A stretch of DNA of 64,000 nucleotides from Kutzneria kofuensis (GTDB lineage: Bacteria > Actinomycetota > Actinomycetes > Mycobacteriales > Pseudonocardiaceae). The translations under genes and the position numbers were made by a program. The notes under the pieces are model-generated. The model was not told where the DNA came from, did not search any database, and saw only the letters and a program-made list of their open reading frames with translations. Of the stretch, positions 1-8,321 are shown in pieces. Where the stretch lies: the NCBI RefSeq assembly GCF_014203355.1, contig NZ_JACHIR010000003.1:372001-436000 (forward strand). The letters run 5' to 3'. Each line of letters begins with the position of its first letter. The first letter of the stretch is position 1.

Positions 1-533
1 TTGGAGTTGCCGTAGGCGCGGCCGGCAAGATACCGGCGCTCGTGCTGCGGGTCGGCGAAGTCGAACGGGAAGAACTTGTGGGCCAGGCTGGTGATGTTGA
101 CGACCCGCGAGCCCGGGCGCAGTGCCGGCAGCAGCAGGCCGGTCAGCGCGAAGTGGCCGAGGTGGTTGGTCCCGAACTGGGCCTCGAAGCCGTCCTTGGT
201 GGTGCGGCGCTTGGGCACCATCTTCTCGCCGGCGTTGTTGACCAGCAGGTCGATGTGCTCGTGCGCGGCCAGCACCGCCTTGGCCGTCTCCCGGACCCCG
301 GCCAGGTCGGCCAGGTCGAGGTGCACCAGGTCGACCTTGGCCGCCGGCAGCTTGCGCTGGATGCTCGCGACGGCCTTCTCGCCGCGCTCCGGGTTGCGGG
401 CGGCGAGCAGCACGTGCGCGCCGTGCTCGGCCAGGCCCAGCACGGCGTGATAGCCGATGCCGCTGTTGGCGCCGGTCACCAGCGCGGTCTTACCGGTGAG
501 GTCGGGCAGGTCGGCGGGACGCCACGAAGTCAT
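1..533 (-). CDS. SDR-family oxidoreductase, 3' end cut by window edge
   Basis: The reverse strand from ATG at 531-533 encodes a classical short-chain dehydrogenase N-terminal half, open to the window edge (about 177 codons visible). The cofactor-binding glycine motif reads TGANSGIGYH near residue 20, followed by an NNAG motif (LLVNNAGEK) near residue 95 and the strand with the catalytic Ser region (VVNITSLAH) near residue 150. The order and spacing match NAD(P)-dependent SDRs of the protochlorophyllide-reductase/retinol-dehydrogenase-like type often annotated as SDR family oxidoreductase in actinomycetes. The active-site YxxxK should lie just beyond the edge; the fragment ends around RAYGNS, consistent with the Tyr-containing helix being reached. 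It is divergent from a TetR gene with a palindromic operator between them, so the TetR protein probably represses it. Substrate unknown. Confidence 0.88.
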   Translation of the reverse strand, partial: MTSWRPADLPDLTGKTALVTGANSGIGYHAVLGLAEHGAHVLLAARNPERGEKAVASIQRKLPAAKVDLVHLDLADLAGVRETAKAVLAAHEHIDLLVNNAGEKMVPKRRTTKDGFEAQFGTNHLGHFALTGLLLPALRPGSRVVNITSLAHKFFPFDFADPQHERRYLAGRAYGNS

Positions 534-540
534 GACCCAA

Positions 541-579
541 AAGTGGCACAAGCTGCCACTTGGCGTCAAATGACACTTT
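541..579. promoter_or_regulatory. Palindromic TetR-type operator between SDR gene and tetR
   Basis: Positions 541-561 form a perfect inverted repeat AAGTGGCA-N5-TGCCACTT. A related third half-site (TGACACTTT) follows at 571-579. The element sits 8 bases upstream of the SDR start and about 30 bases upstream of the preferred tetR start, so it can control both divergent genes. Binding by the adjacent TetR protein is inferred from position and symmetry. Confidence 0.6.
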
Positions 580-589
580 CTCCGGTAGC

Positions 590-1165
590 ATGACCCGGGT
601 GACGAAGCTGTGCGGGCTGCGGGAGCGCAAGAAGCAGCAGACCAGGATCGCCCTGGTCGACGCCGCGCTGGCGCTGTTCGAGGCCAAGGGCTTCGAGGCC
701 ACCACCGTCGAGGAGATCGCCGCCGCCGCGGACGTCTCGCCCCGCACCTTCTTCCGGTACTTCACCGCCAAGGAGGGCGTGCTCCTCGCCGTGCACGACG
801 AGGAGTTCGACGGGCTCCTGACCGCTCTCGACGGCGCGGCCAGCCTGGCCGAGGCCGTGATCGGCACCATCGGCGGCGACCACGAGCGGTTCCGCCGCGT
901 GCAGGAGCTGCTCGCCCGCACCCCGGCGCTGCGCGCCGTCTTCCTGGAGCGGGCCGTCGAGCAGGAGCGGCAACTCGTCGACAAGCTCGTACCCGCCGAG
1001 GCCTCCGGCGAACAGATCCTGCGCACCCGGCTGCTCGTCGCCGCCACCTACGCGGCGCTGCGGGTCGCCATCGAGAACTGGCTGACCACCCCCGACTCCA
1101 ACTGCGCGTCTCACGTCAGCCAGGCCCTGGCCATGCTCGACCAGGGCCTCGCCGTCACAGGCTGA
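590..1165 (+). CDS. TetR-family transcriptional regulator
   Basis: A 191-residue protein with an N-terminal TetR helix-turn-helix: RERKKQQTRIALVDAALALF leads into the recognition part EEIAAAADVSPRTFFRYF, typical of the family at residues 10-60. The C-terminal ligand domain is unrecognised. ATG 590 is preferred over an in-frame ATG at 560, because 560 lies inside the palindromic operator and the first 10 residues would not match the family. No good Shine-Dalgarno precedes 590, so the transcript may be leaderless. It is divergent from the SDR gene and overlaps the tail of the convergent yggT-like gene by 11 bases. Likely an autoregulated repressor of the SDR gene. Confidence 0.88.
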   Translation: MTRVTKLCGLRERKKQQTRIALVDAALALFEAKGFEATTVEEIAAAADVSPRTFFRYFTAKEGVLLAVHDEEFDGLLTALDGAASLAEAVIGTIGGDHERFRRVQELLARTPALRAVFLERAVEQERQLVDKLVPAEASGEQILRTRLLVAATYAALRVAIENWLTTPDSNCASHVSQALAMLDQGLAVTG

Positions 1166-1430
1166 ACAGGATGCCGCGCAGGATGAGCGCGGCGACGAAC
1201 ACCACGGTGAAAGCCAGGTCGATGCCGATGCCGCCGGCGCGGATCGGCGGCATCACCCGGCGCACCGGCGCGATCACCGGCTCGGTGCCGGCGTGGGCCA
1301 GCCTCCGGGCGCGGACCGTCCAGTACGGGCCGCGACCGGCGAGCGACACCCAGTCCAGGATCATCCTGACGATCAGCAGCAGGATGAACAGCGTCACCAC
1401 GAACCCGAGCAGCGTTGCGATCAGGCCCAT
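1155..1430 (-). CDS. YggT-family small membrane protein
   Basis: A 91-residue protein with two hydrophobic segments (about residues 4-24 and 72-90) separated by the family signature around RGPYWTVRARRLAHAGTEPV and PVRRVMPP. In actinobacteria YggT proteins usually lie near the division cluster (sepF-yggT-wag31) and are linked to membrane or osmotic functions, but this copy is away from such a cluster. It is monocistronic and convergent with the upstream tetR. Function beyond family membership is unknown. Confidence 0.85.
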   Translation of the reverse strand: MGLIATLLGFVVTLFILLLIVRMILDWVSLAGRGPYWTVRARRLAHAGTEPVIAPVRRVMPPIRAGGIGIDLAFTVVFVAALILRGILFSL

Positions 1431-1509
1431 CTCGTCTCCTTCGTCTCACCCGTCCAACGTTCGGGCCGGTGGGGAAGTGTCCGATTCGACCTGTCGATAC
1501 GCTCAGCGA

Positions 1510-2775
1510 ATGATCTCCGGCGACGTGGGGGAGCGGGCCGTGGCCAGGGCCACCTGGCGGCTGGTCCCGCTGATGGCCGTCTGCTACTTCTTCGCCTACC
1601 TGGACCGGACCAACCTGTCCGTGGCGGCGTTGACCATGAACAAGGAGCTGGGCCTGTCCGCCACGGCGTACGGGTTCGGCGCGGGGCTGCTGTTCGTCGG
1701 CTACGTGCTGCTGGACGCCCCGAGCAACCTGATCCTGCACCGGGTCGGCGCGCGGGTGTGGATGGCCCGGATCATGGTGGTGTGGGGGATCGTGGCCGCC
1801 GCGTGCGCCGCCATCCAGGGCGAGGTCAGCTTCTACGTGCTGCGCTTCCTGCTCGGCGTCGCCGAGGCCGGCTTCTTCCCGGGCATGATCCTCTACCTGA
1901 GCTACTGGTTCCCGGCGGCGCGGCGGGCCACCGTCACCGGCCTGTTCATGATCGCCGTGCCGCTGTCCACGGCAGTGGGCGCGCCGCTCGGCGGGCTGCT
2001 GCTCGGCCTGGACGGCGCTTGGGGGCTGTCCGGTTGGCGGTGGTTGTTCCTGCTGGAGGGCGTGCCGTCCATCCTGCTCGGCGTGCTGCTGCTGTGGTTG
2101 CTGCCGAACCGGCCGGCCGACGCCCGCTGGCTGAGCGCCGACGAGCGGGCGTGGATCACCGAGACGCTGGCCCGCGAGGAGTCGGCGGTGCCCGAGCTGC
2201 CGGTGCGGCGGGTCGTGCTGCACCCGCGGGTGATCACCCTCGGCCTGGTGTACTTCGCCATCGCGTTCGGCCTGTACGGGCTCGGGTTCTGGATGCCGAC
2301 CATCCTCAAGTCGTCGCTGGGTCTGGGGAACCTGTCCGTCACTCTGTTGACGGCGGTGCCGTACGCCATTGGGGCCATCGCGATGGTCTGGTGGGGTCGT
2401 CGGTGTGACCGGATCGGGCGACCTGTGCCGCACACCCTGGCCCCGATGGCCGCTGGCGGCGTACTGCTGGCCGTGTCCGCCTTCCTGACGTCCGCCCCGT
2501 GGCTCGGCTACGCCGGGCTGTGCGCGTGCGCGATCGGCGTGATGGCCGCGTTCCCCTGCTTCTGGACGCTGCCGTCCGCGTTCCTGTCCGGCGCCGCCGT
2601 GGCCGCCGGCATCGGGGTGATCAACTCCATCGGCAACCTGTCCGGCTTCCTCGGGCCGTACTGGGTCGGGTGGATGACCGACCTGTTCGGCTCCAGCCAG
2701 TGGGGCCTGGTCACCATCGGGGTGGTCATGGTCGCCGGCGCCGTGCTCGTGTCCCGGCTGCGGGTGGCGTCGTGA
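1510..2775 (+). CDS. MFS transporter, anion:cation symporter (ACS) type
   Basis: A 421-residue, 12-helix major facilitator. The first helix ends in YFFAYLDRTNLSVAAL, the hallmark of the ACS family (tartrate, phthalate, hexuronate and nicotinate-type symporters); GVAEAGFFPGMILYLSYWFP after helix 4 is likewise family-typical. The central loop lies around residues 190-225. ATG 1510 is chosen because the open frame extends far upstream only as antisense or overlap with tetR and yggT, and the protein from this Met starts just before helix 1 as expected. The stop overlaps the following GTG start by 4 bases, so it is translationally coupled to the GrpB-family gene. Substrate is probably an organic acid anion (family inference). 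Confidence 0.87.
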   Translation: MISGDVGERAVARATWRLVPLMAVCYFFAYLDRTNLSVAALTMNKELGLSATAYGFGAGLLFVGYVLLDAPSNLILHRVGARVWMARIMVVWGIVAAACAAIQGEVSFYVLRFLLGVAEAGFFPGMILYLSYWFPAARRATVTGLFMIAVPLSTAVGAPLGGLLLGLDGAWGLSGWRWLFLLEGVPSILLGVLLLWLLPNRPADARWLSADERAWITETLAREESAVPELPVRRVVLHPRVITLGLVYFAIAFGLYGLGFWMPTILKSSLGLGNLSVTLLTAVPYAIGAIAMVWWGRRCDRIGRPVPHTLAPMAAGGVLLAVSAFLTSAPWLGYAGLCACAIGVMAAFPCFWTLPSAFLSGAAVAAGIGVINSIGNLSGFLGPYWVGWMTDLFGSSQWGLVTIGVVMVAGAVLVSRLRVAS

Positions 2776-3269
2776 TCGAGATCGTCGTCTACGACCCGCG
2801 CTGGCCGTCGCTGTTCGCCTCCGTGCGCGACCGGCTCACCGGGCCGCTCACCGGCCTGGTCGACCGCATCGAGCACGTCGGCAGCACCGCCGTGCCCGGC
2901 CTCGCCGCCAGGCCCACCGTCGATCTCACCGCGGTCGTCGAGTCGCTTGATCATCTGCCGGCGGTGATCGGCCGCCTGGCCCCGCTCGGCTACTGCCACG
3001 AAGGCGACCTCGGTGTCCGAGGGCGGCACGCATTCACCACCCCTCCCGACGCCCCGCCCCATCACCTCTACGTCTGCGCCGCGGACGACCCCGGTTTCGC
3101 CGACGTCCTCGCGTTCCGCGACTACCTCCGCACGCATCCCGACACCGCCCGGGCCTACGCCGAGCTCAAGTACTTCCTGGCCGAGCGGTTCCGGGACGAC
3201 CGGGCCGGCTACACCGCCGCCAAGTCCGCGTTCATCAACCGCATCGTCGCCACCGCGACCAGGAGCTGA
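2772..3269 (+). CDS. GrpB-family protein (nucleotidyltransferase-fold UPF0157)
   Basis: A 165-residue protein starting at GTG 2772, which overlaps the MFS stop (GTGA). The sequence VYDPRWPSLFASVRDRL and RIEHVGSTAVPGLAARPTVDL is the diagnostic GrpB/UPF0157 core (EHVGSTSVPGLxAKPxID in most members), and HHLYVC plus LAFRDYLRTHP follow in order. The family has a nucleotidyltransferase-like fold; some members are fused to dephospho-CoA kinase. No defined reaction is known for stand-alone copies. Length matches the family norm of about 170 residues. Confidence 0.9.
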   Translation: MIEIVVYDPRWPSLFASVRDRLTGPLTGLVDRIEHVGSTAVPGLAARPTVDLTAVVESLDHLPAVIGRLAPLGYCHEGDLGVRGRHAFTTPPDAPPHHLYVCAADDPGFADVLAFRDYLRTHPDTARAYAELKYFLAERFRDDRAGYTAAKSAFINRIVATATRS

Positions 3270-3275
3270 CCGCTG

Positions 3276-4205
3276 TCACTGGTAGCTGACGAACTCCGGC
3301 TGCGGCCTCATGCCCAGCACGTCCGGCGCGCCCAGCAGCGGGTGGTCCTGGGTGTAGAACAGCTTGAATCCCATGTGGAACTTCTCCGGCGCGGCGATGG
3401 CGTGGTAGATGTCCATCTTGGTCTCCACGCCGCCGAAGCCGTCCAGGTGCTGCACCAGCGCGAGCTCCGGGTGCTCGGCGATGCCCTGCAGGTCCGTGAC
3501 CATCGAGGCGCGGAACATGTGCAGCACGACCACCTTCTGCGGCAGGTCGGCGGTCCTGGTCAGGTCCGCGAGCCAGTCCAGCACCTGGTTGACCTCGGGC
3601 GCGCCGACGTGGCCGATCACCGATCCCGGCACCTCGCCGGGATCCATCCGCCACTCCGCGTCCAGCGCCAGGCCCACGTCCGGCTGGGCCAGCAGGTCCC
3701 GCCACGGCCGCACCGCCGACATGAAGTCCCGGCTGCCCGGCTGCACGTCCACAATGAACAGTTGGTGGTGCTGGCGGGCCACGTCCAGATACCGCTGGAC
3801 CTCAGCCATTTCCACCTGGTGGCTGTACGCCCCGTCCGGGCCCGGGTAGTCGTCGGCCACCGTCGCGATGAACTCCATCGCCGGCTGCACCGTCCGATCC
3901 GGGGTCGCGAACTGCTGCGCCGCCTTGTCGATCGCGTCCGCCGCCTGCTCCGGCGAGCCCTGCCCCAGCACCCCCAACGCCGGCGTGCCCCCGGTTCCGT
4001 AGTACGCCACCACCCGGTAGTGCGGGAACACCGTCCTGCCGCCCAGCGGCAGCTCCTTCTGTGGCGGTGGCGGCGCGCTGCTCGTCGGCGGCACCAGGTG
4101 CGCAGCCTGCTGCGGCGGCCCCGCCGCCTCCCTCGGCGCCCCGCACCCCGCCATCGTGATCACCAGCAACGCGGCCCCGGCGGCCGTCCCCAGTCGTCCG
4201 TCCAT
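3276..4205 (-). CDS. Conserved actinobacterial lipoprotein
   Basis: A 309-residue protein with a lipoprotein signal peptide: hydrophobic stretch GAALLVITMAG followed by lipobox Cys at residue 21 (MAGCGA). After a Pro-rich linker (residues 28-50) comes a globular domain beginning with a strand-like VVAYYGTGGTPALGVLG. DVGLALDAEWRM and VVVLHMFRASMV resemble strands and catalytic loops of a TIM-barrel, glycosidase-like fold, but I do not recognise a specific enzyme family. It is exported and lipid-anchored (the window also carries lnt). Single gene, convergent with grpB, 6 bases apart. Confidence 0.8.
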   Translation of the reverse strand: MDGRLGTAAGAALLVITMAGCGAPREAAGPPQQAAHLVPPTSSAPPPPQKELPLGGRTVFPHYRVVAYYGTGGTPALGVLGQGSPEQAADAIDKAAQQFATPDRTVQPAMEFIATVADDYPGPDGAYSHQVEMAEVQRYLDVARQHHQLFIVDVQPGSRDFMSAVRPWRDLLAQPDVGLALDAEWRMDPGEVPGSVIGHVGAPEVNQVLDWLADLTRTADLPQKVVVLHMFRASMVTDLQGIAEHPELALVQHLDGFGGVETKMDIYHAIAAPEKFHMGFKLFYTQDHPLLGAPDVLGMRPQPEFVSYQ

Positions 4206-4251
4206 AATGGCGGGTACCCGACGTCAGCGTGCTTTAACGCGACCAATCGAG

Positions 4252-4290
4252 GAAGCGCCTCGTCCGTCCCAGTAGGACGGTTCCGACGGG
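4252..4290. terminator. Possible weak terminator after the NACHT gene
   Basis: An inverted repeat CCGTCC-N5-GGACGG (4264-4280) is flanked by further imperfect complementarity out to 4252 and 4290. It lies just downstream of the lipoprotein promoter side and 3 bases or more upstream of other features in a 95-base gap. No T run follows, as usual for GC-rich actinomycetes. On the minus strand it precedes, rather than follows, the NACHT stop region only if read from the lipoprotein side, so a role as NACHT terminator is the simpler reading. Weak call. Confidence 0.3.
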
Positions 4291-4300
4291 GCGCGTAGGC

Positions 4301-7261
4301 CTAGAGCACGTCGCGGTCGTCCTGGCTGTCGGGCAGTCTCTCGACCCTGGTCAGGTCGTACACCCTCCGGAACATGCGCTGGGACAACCGGGGTCTGTCG
4401 TACTTGAGCTGGTGTACGACGAGGTCACGGAAGATACGCCGGGTCCGCGCGTCGTCGGGCGCGAAGCCGTTGACGGCGATCTGCAGGCAGGTCTCGTACC
4501 GGTCGGCCAGCGTGTCCCGATCCTCCCGCTGCCCCGAGGCGAGCCACAGTTCGATGAGCGCCCGAGCGGCGCTGACCACACCCTTGCCGTCCACGTGATG
4601 GAACGTCATGAGCAGGGTGCCGAGCTCGCCGGTGAACGGCTCCAGGTTGTGCAGCCCCACTTCCTGGAGGCGGCCGCCCGCGAAGTCGACCTCGGCTCGC
4701 ATGACCCAGTCGTTGTCGTACATGAAGCCGATCGTGTCCCGCCGTTTCTCCGGCGGCCGGTTGTACGTCCAGTTCGGGTCGATGGTGCGTCCGGCGACGT
4801 CGCCGCCGGGAACAAGGCGCACGACGCGCCGGTCGCCGTCCCACTCCCGGAAGGCCGAGAACGCGGTGACCATGGTCGTCCAGCCCTCGGACGGCAGCTG
4901 CGATCGCCACAGCTGCGCGGTGCGCGTCCACTCGATGGCGTGATCGGGGGAGTCCGGGAAGAGCCGGGCGCTGGTGAGTTCGCCGGCGGCCAGCGATGCC
5001 AGCACGAACAGGTTGGCCGAGTAGGTCGCCGCCCGGGCCGGCACCGACATGCCTGCCGGTCGGTAGTCCAGCGCCGGCAGATGCCGGGGCTGCAGCGCGG
5101 TGTGGAACAGGTCGAGCAGCAGGTCGGTGATCTGCGCGGCGTCCGGCCGGTTGTCGATCATGGTTCCGATGAACTCGACCACGGTCAGCCGCATCGTCAG
5201 CGGGGCGAAGGACAGCACCGCGTGCAGGAACCGGTCGTCGATCGACTGCGGACGTCCCGGCGGGCTCGGCACCGCCGCGGTGGCGGCCAGGTTCTCCAGC
5301 TCCTGCACGACCAGCCGGGCGACCAGGAACTCGCCGAAGGTGGCGTGCAGGAACTCGTAGGTCTTCAGCAGCTTCCGGTCGTGCGTGGCCTGCGCGACGT
5401 AGACGAAGTAGAACCGGCCGACCAGCAGCTCCGCGGCGGTCGGGTCGGCCACCAGCTCCTGGAGATCGTCGTCCAGTTCCGGCTCGGTGACCCACTGCTG
5501 GTTGCGGTTGAACATGGCGAACGCCACCACCGACAGCTGCAGCATCTCCCGCGCCACGGCCCGGTCCAGCTGCTCGTCGGTGAGCGATGCGTTGGACTTC
5601 AGCACTTCGCGGCGGGTGAATCCGGTGAGGAGGCGCTCGTACAGTTCCGCCTCGTTCAGACGTGCCTCGCTGTGCAGCTCGTTGGCGGCGGAGTCGTACA
5701 GGGCAAGCAGCAGGAGCAGCAGTGGCTGGCGGGCCAGGTCCTCGTAGCGCAGGGCGATGTCCGCCGGTAACGGGCGCACGCCGCGGGCCGCCAACGCCGC
5801 CGCGTTGCACTCGGCCCATGCGGTCAGCCACAGGTCGATCTGCTTGTCGTCGAAGGAATCCAGCAGGAGCGTGACCACGCCGAATACCGGCCGCGCCCGG
5901 TCGGCGACGGTCAGCCGGCTGGTGACGACCACGGCCACCGGACGGCCGAGATCCGCTTCGCGCTGCTGGAACGCCGCGATGCGCTCCAGGTAGTCGGACT
6001 GGCTCTGGCCGGTCGCCTGGAGCAGTTCGTCGAAACCGTCCAGCAGCACCACCGGCATGGCGTCGCCGGCGGTCGCCACCAGCTCCGGCCAGGTCGTGGT
6101 GGCTCCGGTGTCGGCGCGGACGATCATCTCGACCTGCGTCTGCAGGTCGGCGTCGGCCGGCACGTCGCGCAGCGGCACCCGGACGGTGAGGAAGTCGCTG
6201 GCCGGGAGCCGGGCGGCGAGCATCTGGGTCAGCAGGGACTTGCCGGCGCCGGGATGTCCGAGCACCACCAGCGGCGCCTCGGCCGCGGCCGGCGAGGTGA
6301 GGTGACCGACGAGGAAGTCCTGGAGGTCGGTGCGCAGCGGTTGGCCCTCCCACCAGTCGGTGCTGGTGATCTCGTCCGGACGTGGCTGGCCCACCCGGAA
6401 GTTCGGGTTGACGTAGCAGCGCTCGATCGCCGGCACGCGCAGGTCGTCGAATGCCAGGCCGGGGCGCCGGAGCGCGGCCTGGTAGCTGCGCGCGAGGTTG
6501 AGACGGGCGCCGTCCGGATCGCGGCCGATGCGCATGCGGTCGAGTGCCGCGGCCAGGCCGGCGAAGGCGATGTCGACGTGGGCTCTGGTCGCCTGGTGGT
6601 CGAGCTGGTTCGCCCAGAAGCCGAACTCGGGAAACTCCAGGGCCAGGCGGCGAAACATGCCCTCGTAGCGCGCGGTGGCCCGGTCGGGCAGGGCTTCGAA
6701 GGCGCGCGTGATCGATTCGTGCTGGGTGGGCGTCAGCTCACCCCAACCAGCCAGGCCGACGACGAACTCCCACAGCATGGTCACGAAGTGTCGGTAGAGG
6801 CCGCTCAGCTGGGTCCTGATCTGCTCCTGCGACAGGTGGGGCGCCGGCATCGTCGGCGGCGTCTCGAGGAGAGAACGACACAGATCTCGGGCGCGGACCG
6901 TGCCGGTGGCCAGCGCCAACTGTTCGGTCTTCGTCGGGCGCAGTTCGGCCGGCATGTCCACCTGCTGCACGCATTCGAAGAACGCGGCCATCACCGCGAC
7001 GGCGTGCGCCGCCTCCAGGCGCCGGGTGCGGTCGTAGCGGTTGAGGCCACGGATCCGCTCACCCAGCCCACCGATCAGCTCGTTGCTCAGCCGGAACAAC
7101 TCGCCCTTCGCGTCGAACAAGCTGAGTGCGAAGCCCGAGCCCAAGGCGGTCGCCACCAACAGCGCCCCGCCGCACGTCCGGTCCAGGGCGGCGACCACCT
7201 TGGCCTCGGGGCCGCCGCCCAGCAACACCGCCGCGTCCCGGTATGACAGACCACGAGCCAT
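4301..7261 (-). CDS. NACHT-domain STAND NTPase with N-terminal helical domain
   Basis: A 986-residue signal-transduction ATPase. Residues 1-290 are a helical region opening with GLSYRDAAVLLGGG, resembling the NNH-type N-terminal helical domains found on actinobacterial NACHT proteins (family assignment from memory). The NACHT core has Walker A GHPGAGKS at 335-342, Walker B VVLLDGFDELL at about 404-414 and the sensor strand VVVTSR near 445. Further on, RQPLLLLLLALYDS and FLHATFGEFLVARL match the winged-helix/GxP and F-H-FxEFLxA motifs of NACHT proteins. The C-terminal third (about 700-986) has no clear repeats and could be a sensor. There is no obvious nuclease or TIR effector within the chain. 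It lies 23 bases downstream of a 5'-3' exonuclease on the same strand. Related proteins act in anti-phage defence; that role is inference here. Confidence 0.87.
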   Translation of the reverse strand: MARGLSYRDAAVLLGGGPEAKVVAALDRTCGGALLVATALGSGFALSLFDAKGELFRLSNELIGGLGERIRGLNRYDRTRRLEAAHAVAVMAAFFECVQQVDMPAELRPTKTEQLALATGTVRARDLCRSLLETPPTMPAPHLSQEQIRTQLSGLYRHFVTMLWEFVVGLAGWGELTPTQHESITRAFEALPDRATARYEGMFRRLALEFPEFGFWANQLDHQATRAHVDIAFAGLAAALDRMRIGRDPDGARLNLARSYQAALRRPGLAFDDLRVPAIERCYVNPNFRVGQPRPDEITSTDWWEGQPLRTDLQDFLVGHLTSPAAAEAPLVVLGHPGAGKSLLTQMLAARLPASDFLTVRVPLRDVPADADLQTQVEMIVRADTGATTTWPELVATAGDAMPVVLLDGFDELLQATGQSQSDYLERIAAFQQREADLGRPVAVVVTSRLTVADRARPVFGVVTLLLDSFDDKQIDLWLTAWAECNAAALAARGVRPLPADIALRYEDLARQPLLLLLLALYDSAANELHSEARLNEAELYERLLTGFTRREVLKSNASLTDEQLDRAVAREMLQLSVVAFAMFNRNQQWVTEPELDDDLQELVADPTAAELLVGRFYFVYVAQATHDRKLLKTYEFLHATFGEFLVARLVVQELENLAATAAVPSPPGRPQSIDDRFLHAVLSFAPLTMRLTVVEFIGTMIDNRPDAAQITDLLLDLFHTALQPRHLPALDYRPAGMSVPARAATYSANLFVLASLAAGELTSARLFPDSPDHAIEWTRTAQLWRSQLPSEGWTTMVTAFSAFREWDGDRRVVRLVPGGDVAGRTIDPNWTYNRPPEKRRDTIGFMYDNDWVMRAEVDFAGGRLQEVGLHNLEPFTGELGTLLMTFHHVDGKGVVSAARALIELWLASGQREDRDTLADRYETCLQIAVNGFAPDDARTRRIFRDLVVHQLKYDRPRLSQRMFRRVYDLTRVERLPDSQDDRDVL

Positions 7262-7283
7262 CCGGACCTCCCCAGTTGCCGCC

Positions 7284-8225
7284 CTAACGCTTCAGCGCGG
7301 CGATGAGACGGTCGACGGAGCTGCCCAGGTTCCACCGCCTCTTCAACTCCAGCAGCCGATCCACGTCGGCGGCGCCGGCCGGCACCTGGTCCGGGCGGTC
7401 GAGCACCACGGGGGCGTCGACGGCGACCCGGACAACCGTGGGGGCGGCGGCGAGGTAGTCGGCGGCCTCGGAGAGCTTGGTACGGACCCGAGCGGTGAGG
7501 CGGCGATCGCGGCCGTCGTAGACGGCGGCGACGAGGGAGTCCAGGGAGCCGAAGTCGGTGATCAGCTTGGCGGCGGTCTTCTCGCCGATGCCGGCCACAC
7601 CGGGCAGGCCGTCGGAGGGATCGCCACGGAGCACGGCCATGTCGGCGTAGGCGTCGCCGGCGAACTCGGCGGGCAGCGCGTACTTGGCGGCGAGCTCGGC
7701 CGGGCCGATGATCTCGACCTTGTTCCACCCCCGGCCGACGTACATCACCGTGACGGGGGTGGGGGCGTGGCGGACGAGCTGGAACAGGTCGCGGTCGCCG
7801 GTGACGACCTCGACGGGGTCGGTCTTCTCGGCGTGAGCCAGGGCCCCGATGACGTCGTCGGCCTCGTAGCCGGTGGCCTCGGCGGTCGCGAGCCCGGCGG
7901 CGTCGAGCAGGTCGAGGATGATCGGCACCTGCGGGGTGAGCGCGTCGGGCACCTCCTCCTCGGCGCCGTCCCCGGCCTCGGCGACCCGGTGCGCCTTGTA
8001 CGACGGCAGCGCGGCGACCCGGAAAGCGGGACGCCAGTCGGCGTCGAGACAGGCGACCAGCCGCGAGGGACGCCGGTCGACGAGGATGCGGGCGACGGTG
8101 TCGGCGAAGCCGCGCACGGCGTTGACCGGCTGGCCGTCGGGGGAGGTCATCGAGTCCGGCAGCGCGTAGAACGACCGGAAGTACAGGCTGGCCGAGTCGA
8201 GGAGCACCAGCGGGGCAGCGGTCAT
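7284..8225 (-). CDS. 5'-3' exonuclease (PolI N-terminal/FEN-like, stand-alone)
   Basis: A 313-residue protein homologous to the 5'-nuclease domain of DNA polymerase I. It has the N-terminal metal-binding LLLDSASLYFRSFYAL segment, the helical-arch region after ACLDADWRPAFR, EATGYEADDVIGALA with acidic ligands, VEVVTGDRDLFQL, and the helix-hairpin-helix GDPSDGLPGVAGIGEKTAAKLI that binds duplex DNA. All acidic positions expected for two-metal catalysis appear present. Stand-alone copies are common in actinomycetes and are thought to process flaps and RNA primers. ATG 8225 sits right before this conserved start. Only 23 bases separate it from the downstream NACHT gene, so both are likely cotranscribed. 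Confidence 0.92.
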   Translation of the reverse strand: MTAAPLVLLDSASLYFRSFYALPDSMTSPDGQPVNAVRGFADTVARILVDRRPSRLVACLDADWRPAFRVAALPSYKAHRVAEAGDGAEEEVPDALTPQVPIILDLLDAAGLATAEATGYEADDVIGALAHAEKTDPVEVVTGDRDLFQLVRHAPTPVTVMYVGRGWNKVEIIGPAELAAKYALPAEFAGDAYADMAVLRGDPSDGLPGVAGIGEKTAAKLITDFGSLDSLVAAVYDGRDRRLTARVRTKLSEAADYLAAAPTVVRVAVDAPVVLDRPDQVPAGAADVDRLLELKRRWNLGSSVDRLIAALKR

Positions 8226-8286
8226 CGGACAAGTCAACCAGCTACCCCCGACAGCGCCGAGCCGAGGGCAATCGCAGAGAAACCTC

Positions 8287-8304
8287 TGCAAAGGATCCTC
8301 TGCA
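8287..8304. promoter_or_regulatory. 18-base near-palindrome, probable operator of the ArsR-type regulator
   Basis: The sequence TGCAAAGGATCCTCTGCA is symmetric at 16 of 18 positions around 8295/8296 and overlaps a direct repeat CCTCTGCA (8283-8290 and 8297-8304). It lies 17 bases upstream of the GTG start of the regulator and about 60 bases upstream of the divergent exonuclease start. Probably the autoregulatory site; it might also affect the exonuclease-NACHT operon. Confidence 0.5.
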
Positions 8305-8321
8305 TCCGTACCGTCACCCTC

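Noticed and set aside
1111..2433. Long antisense frame across the MFS gene, and extension of the MFS frame upstream to 610
   Set aside because: Both are shadows of tetR and the permease; the permease starts naturally at 1510.
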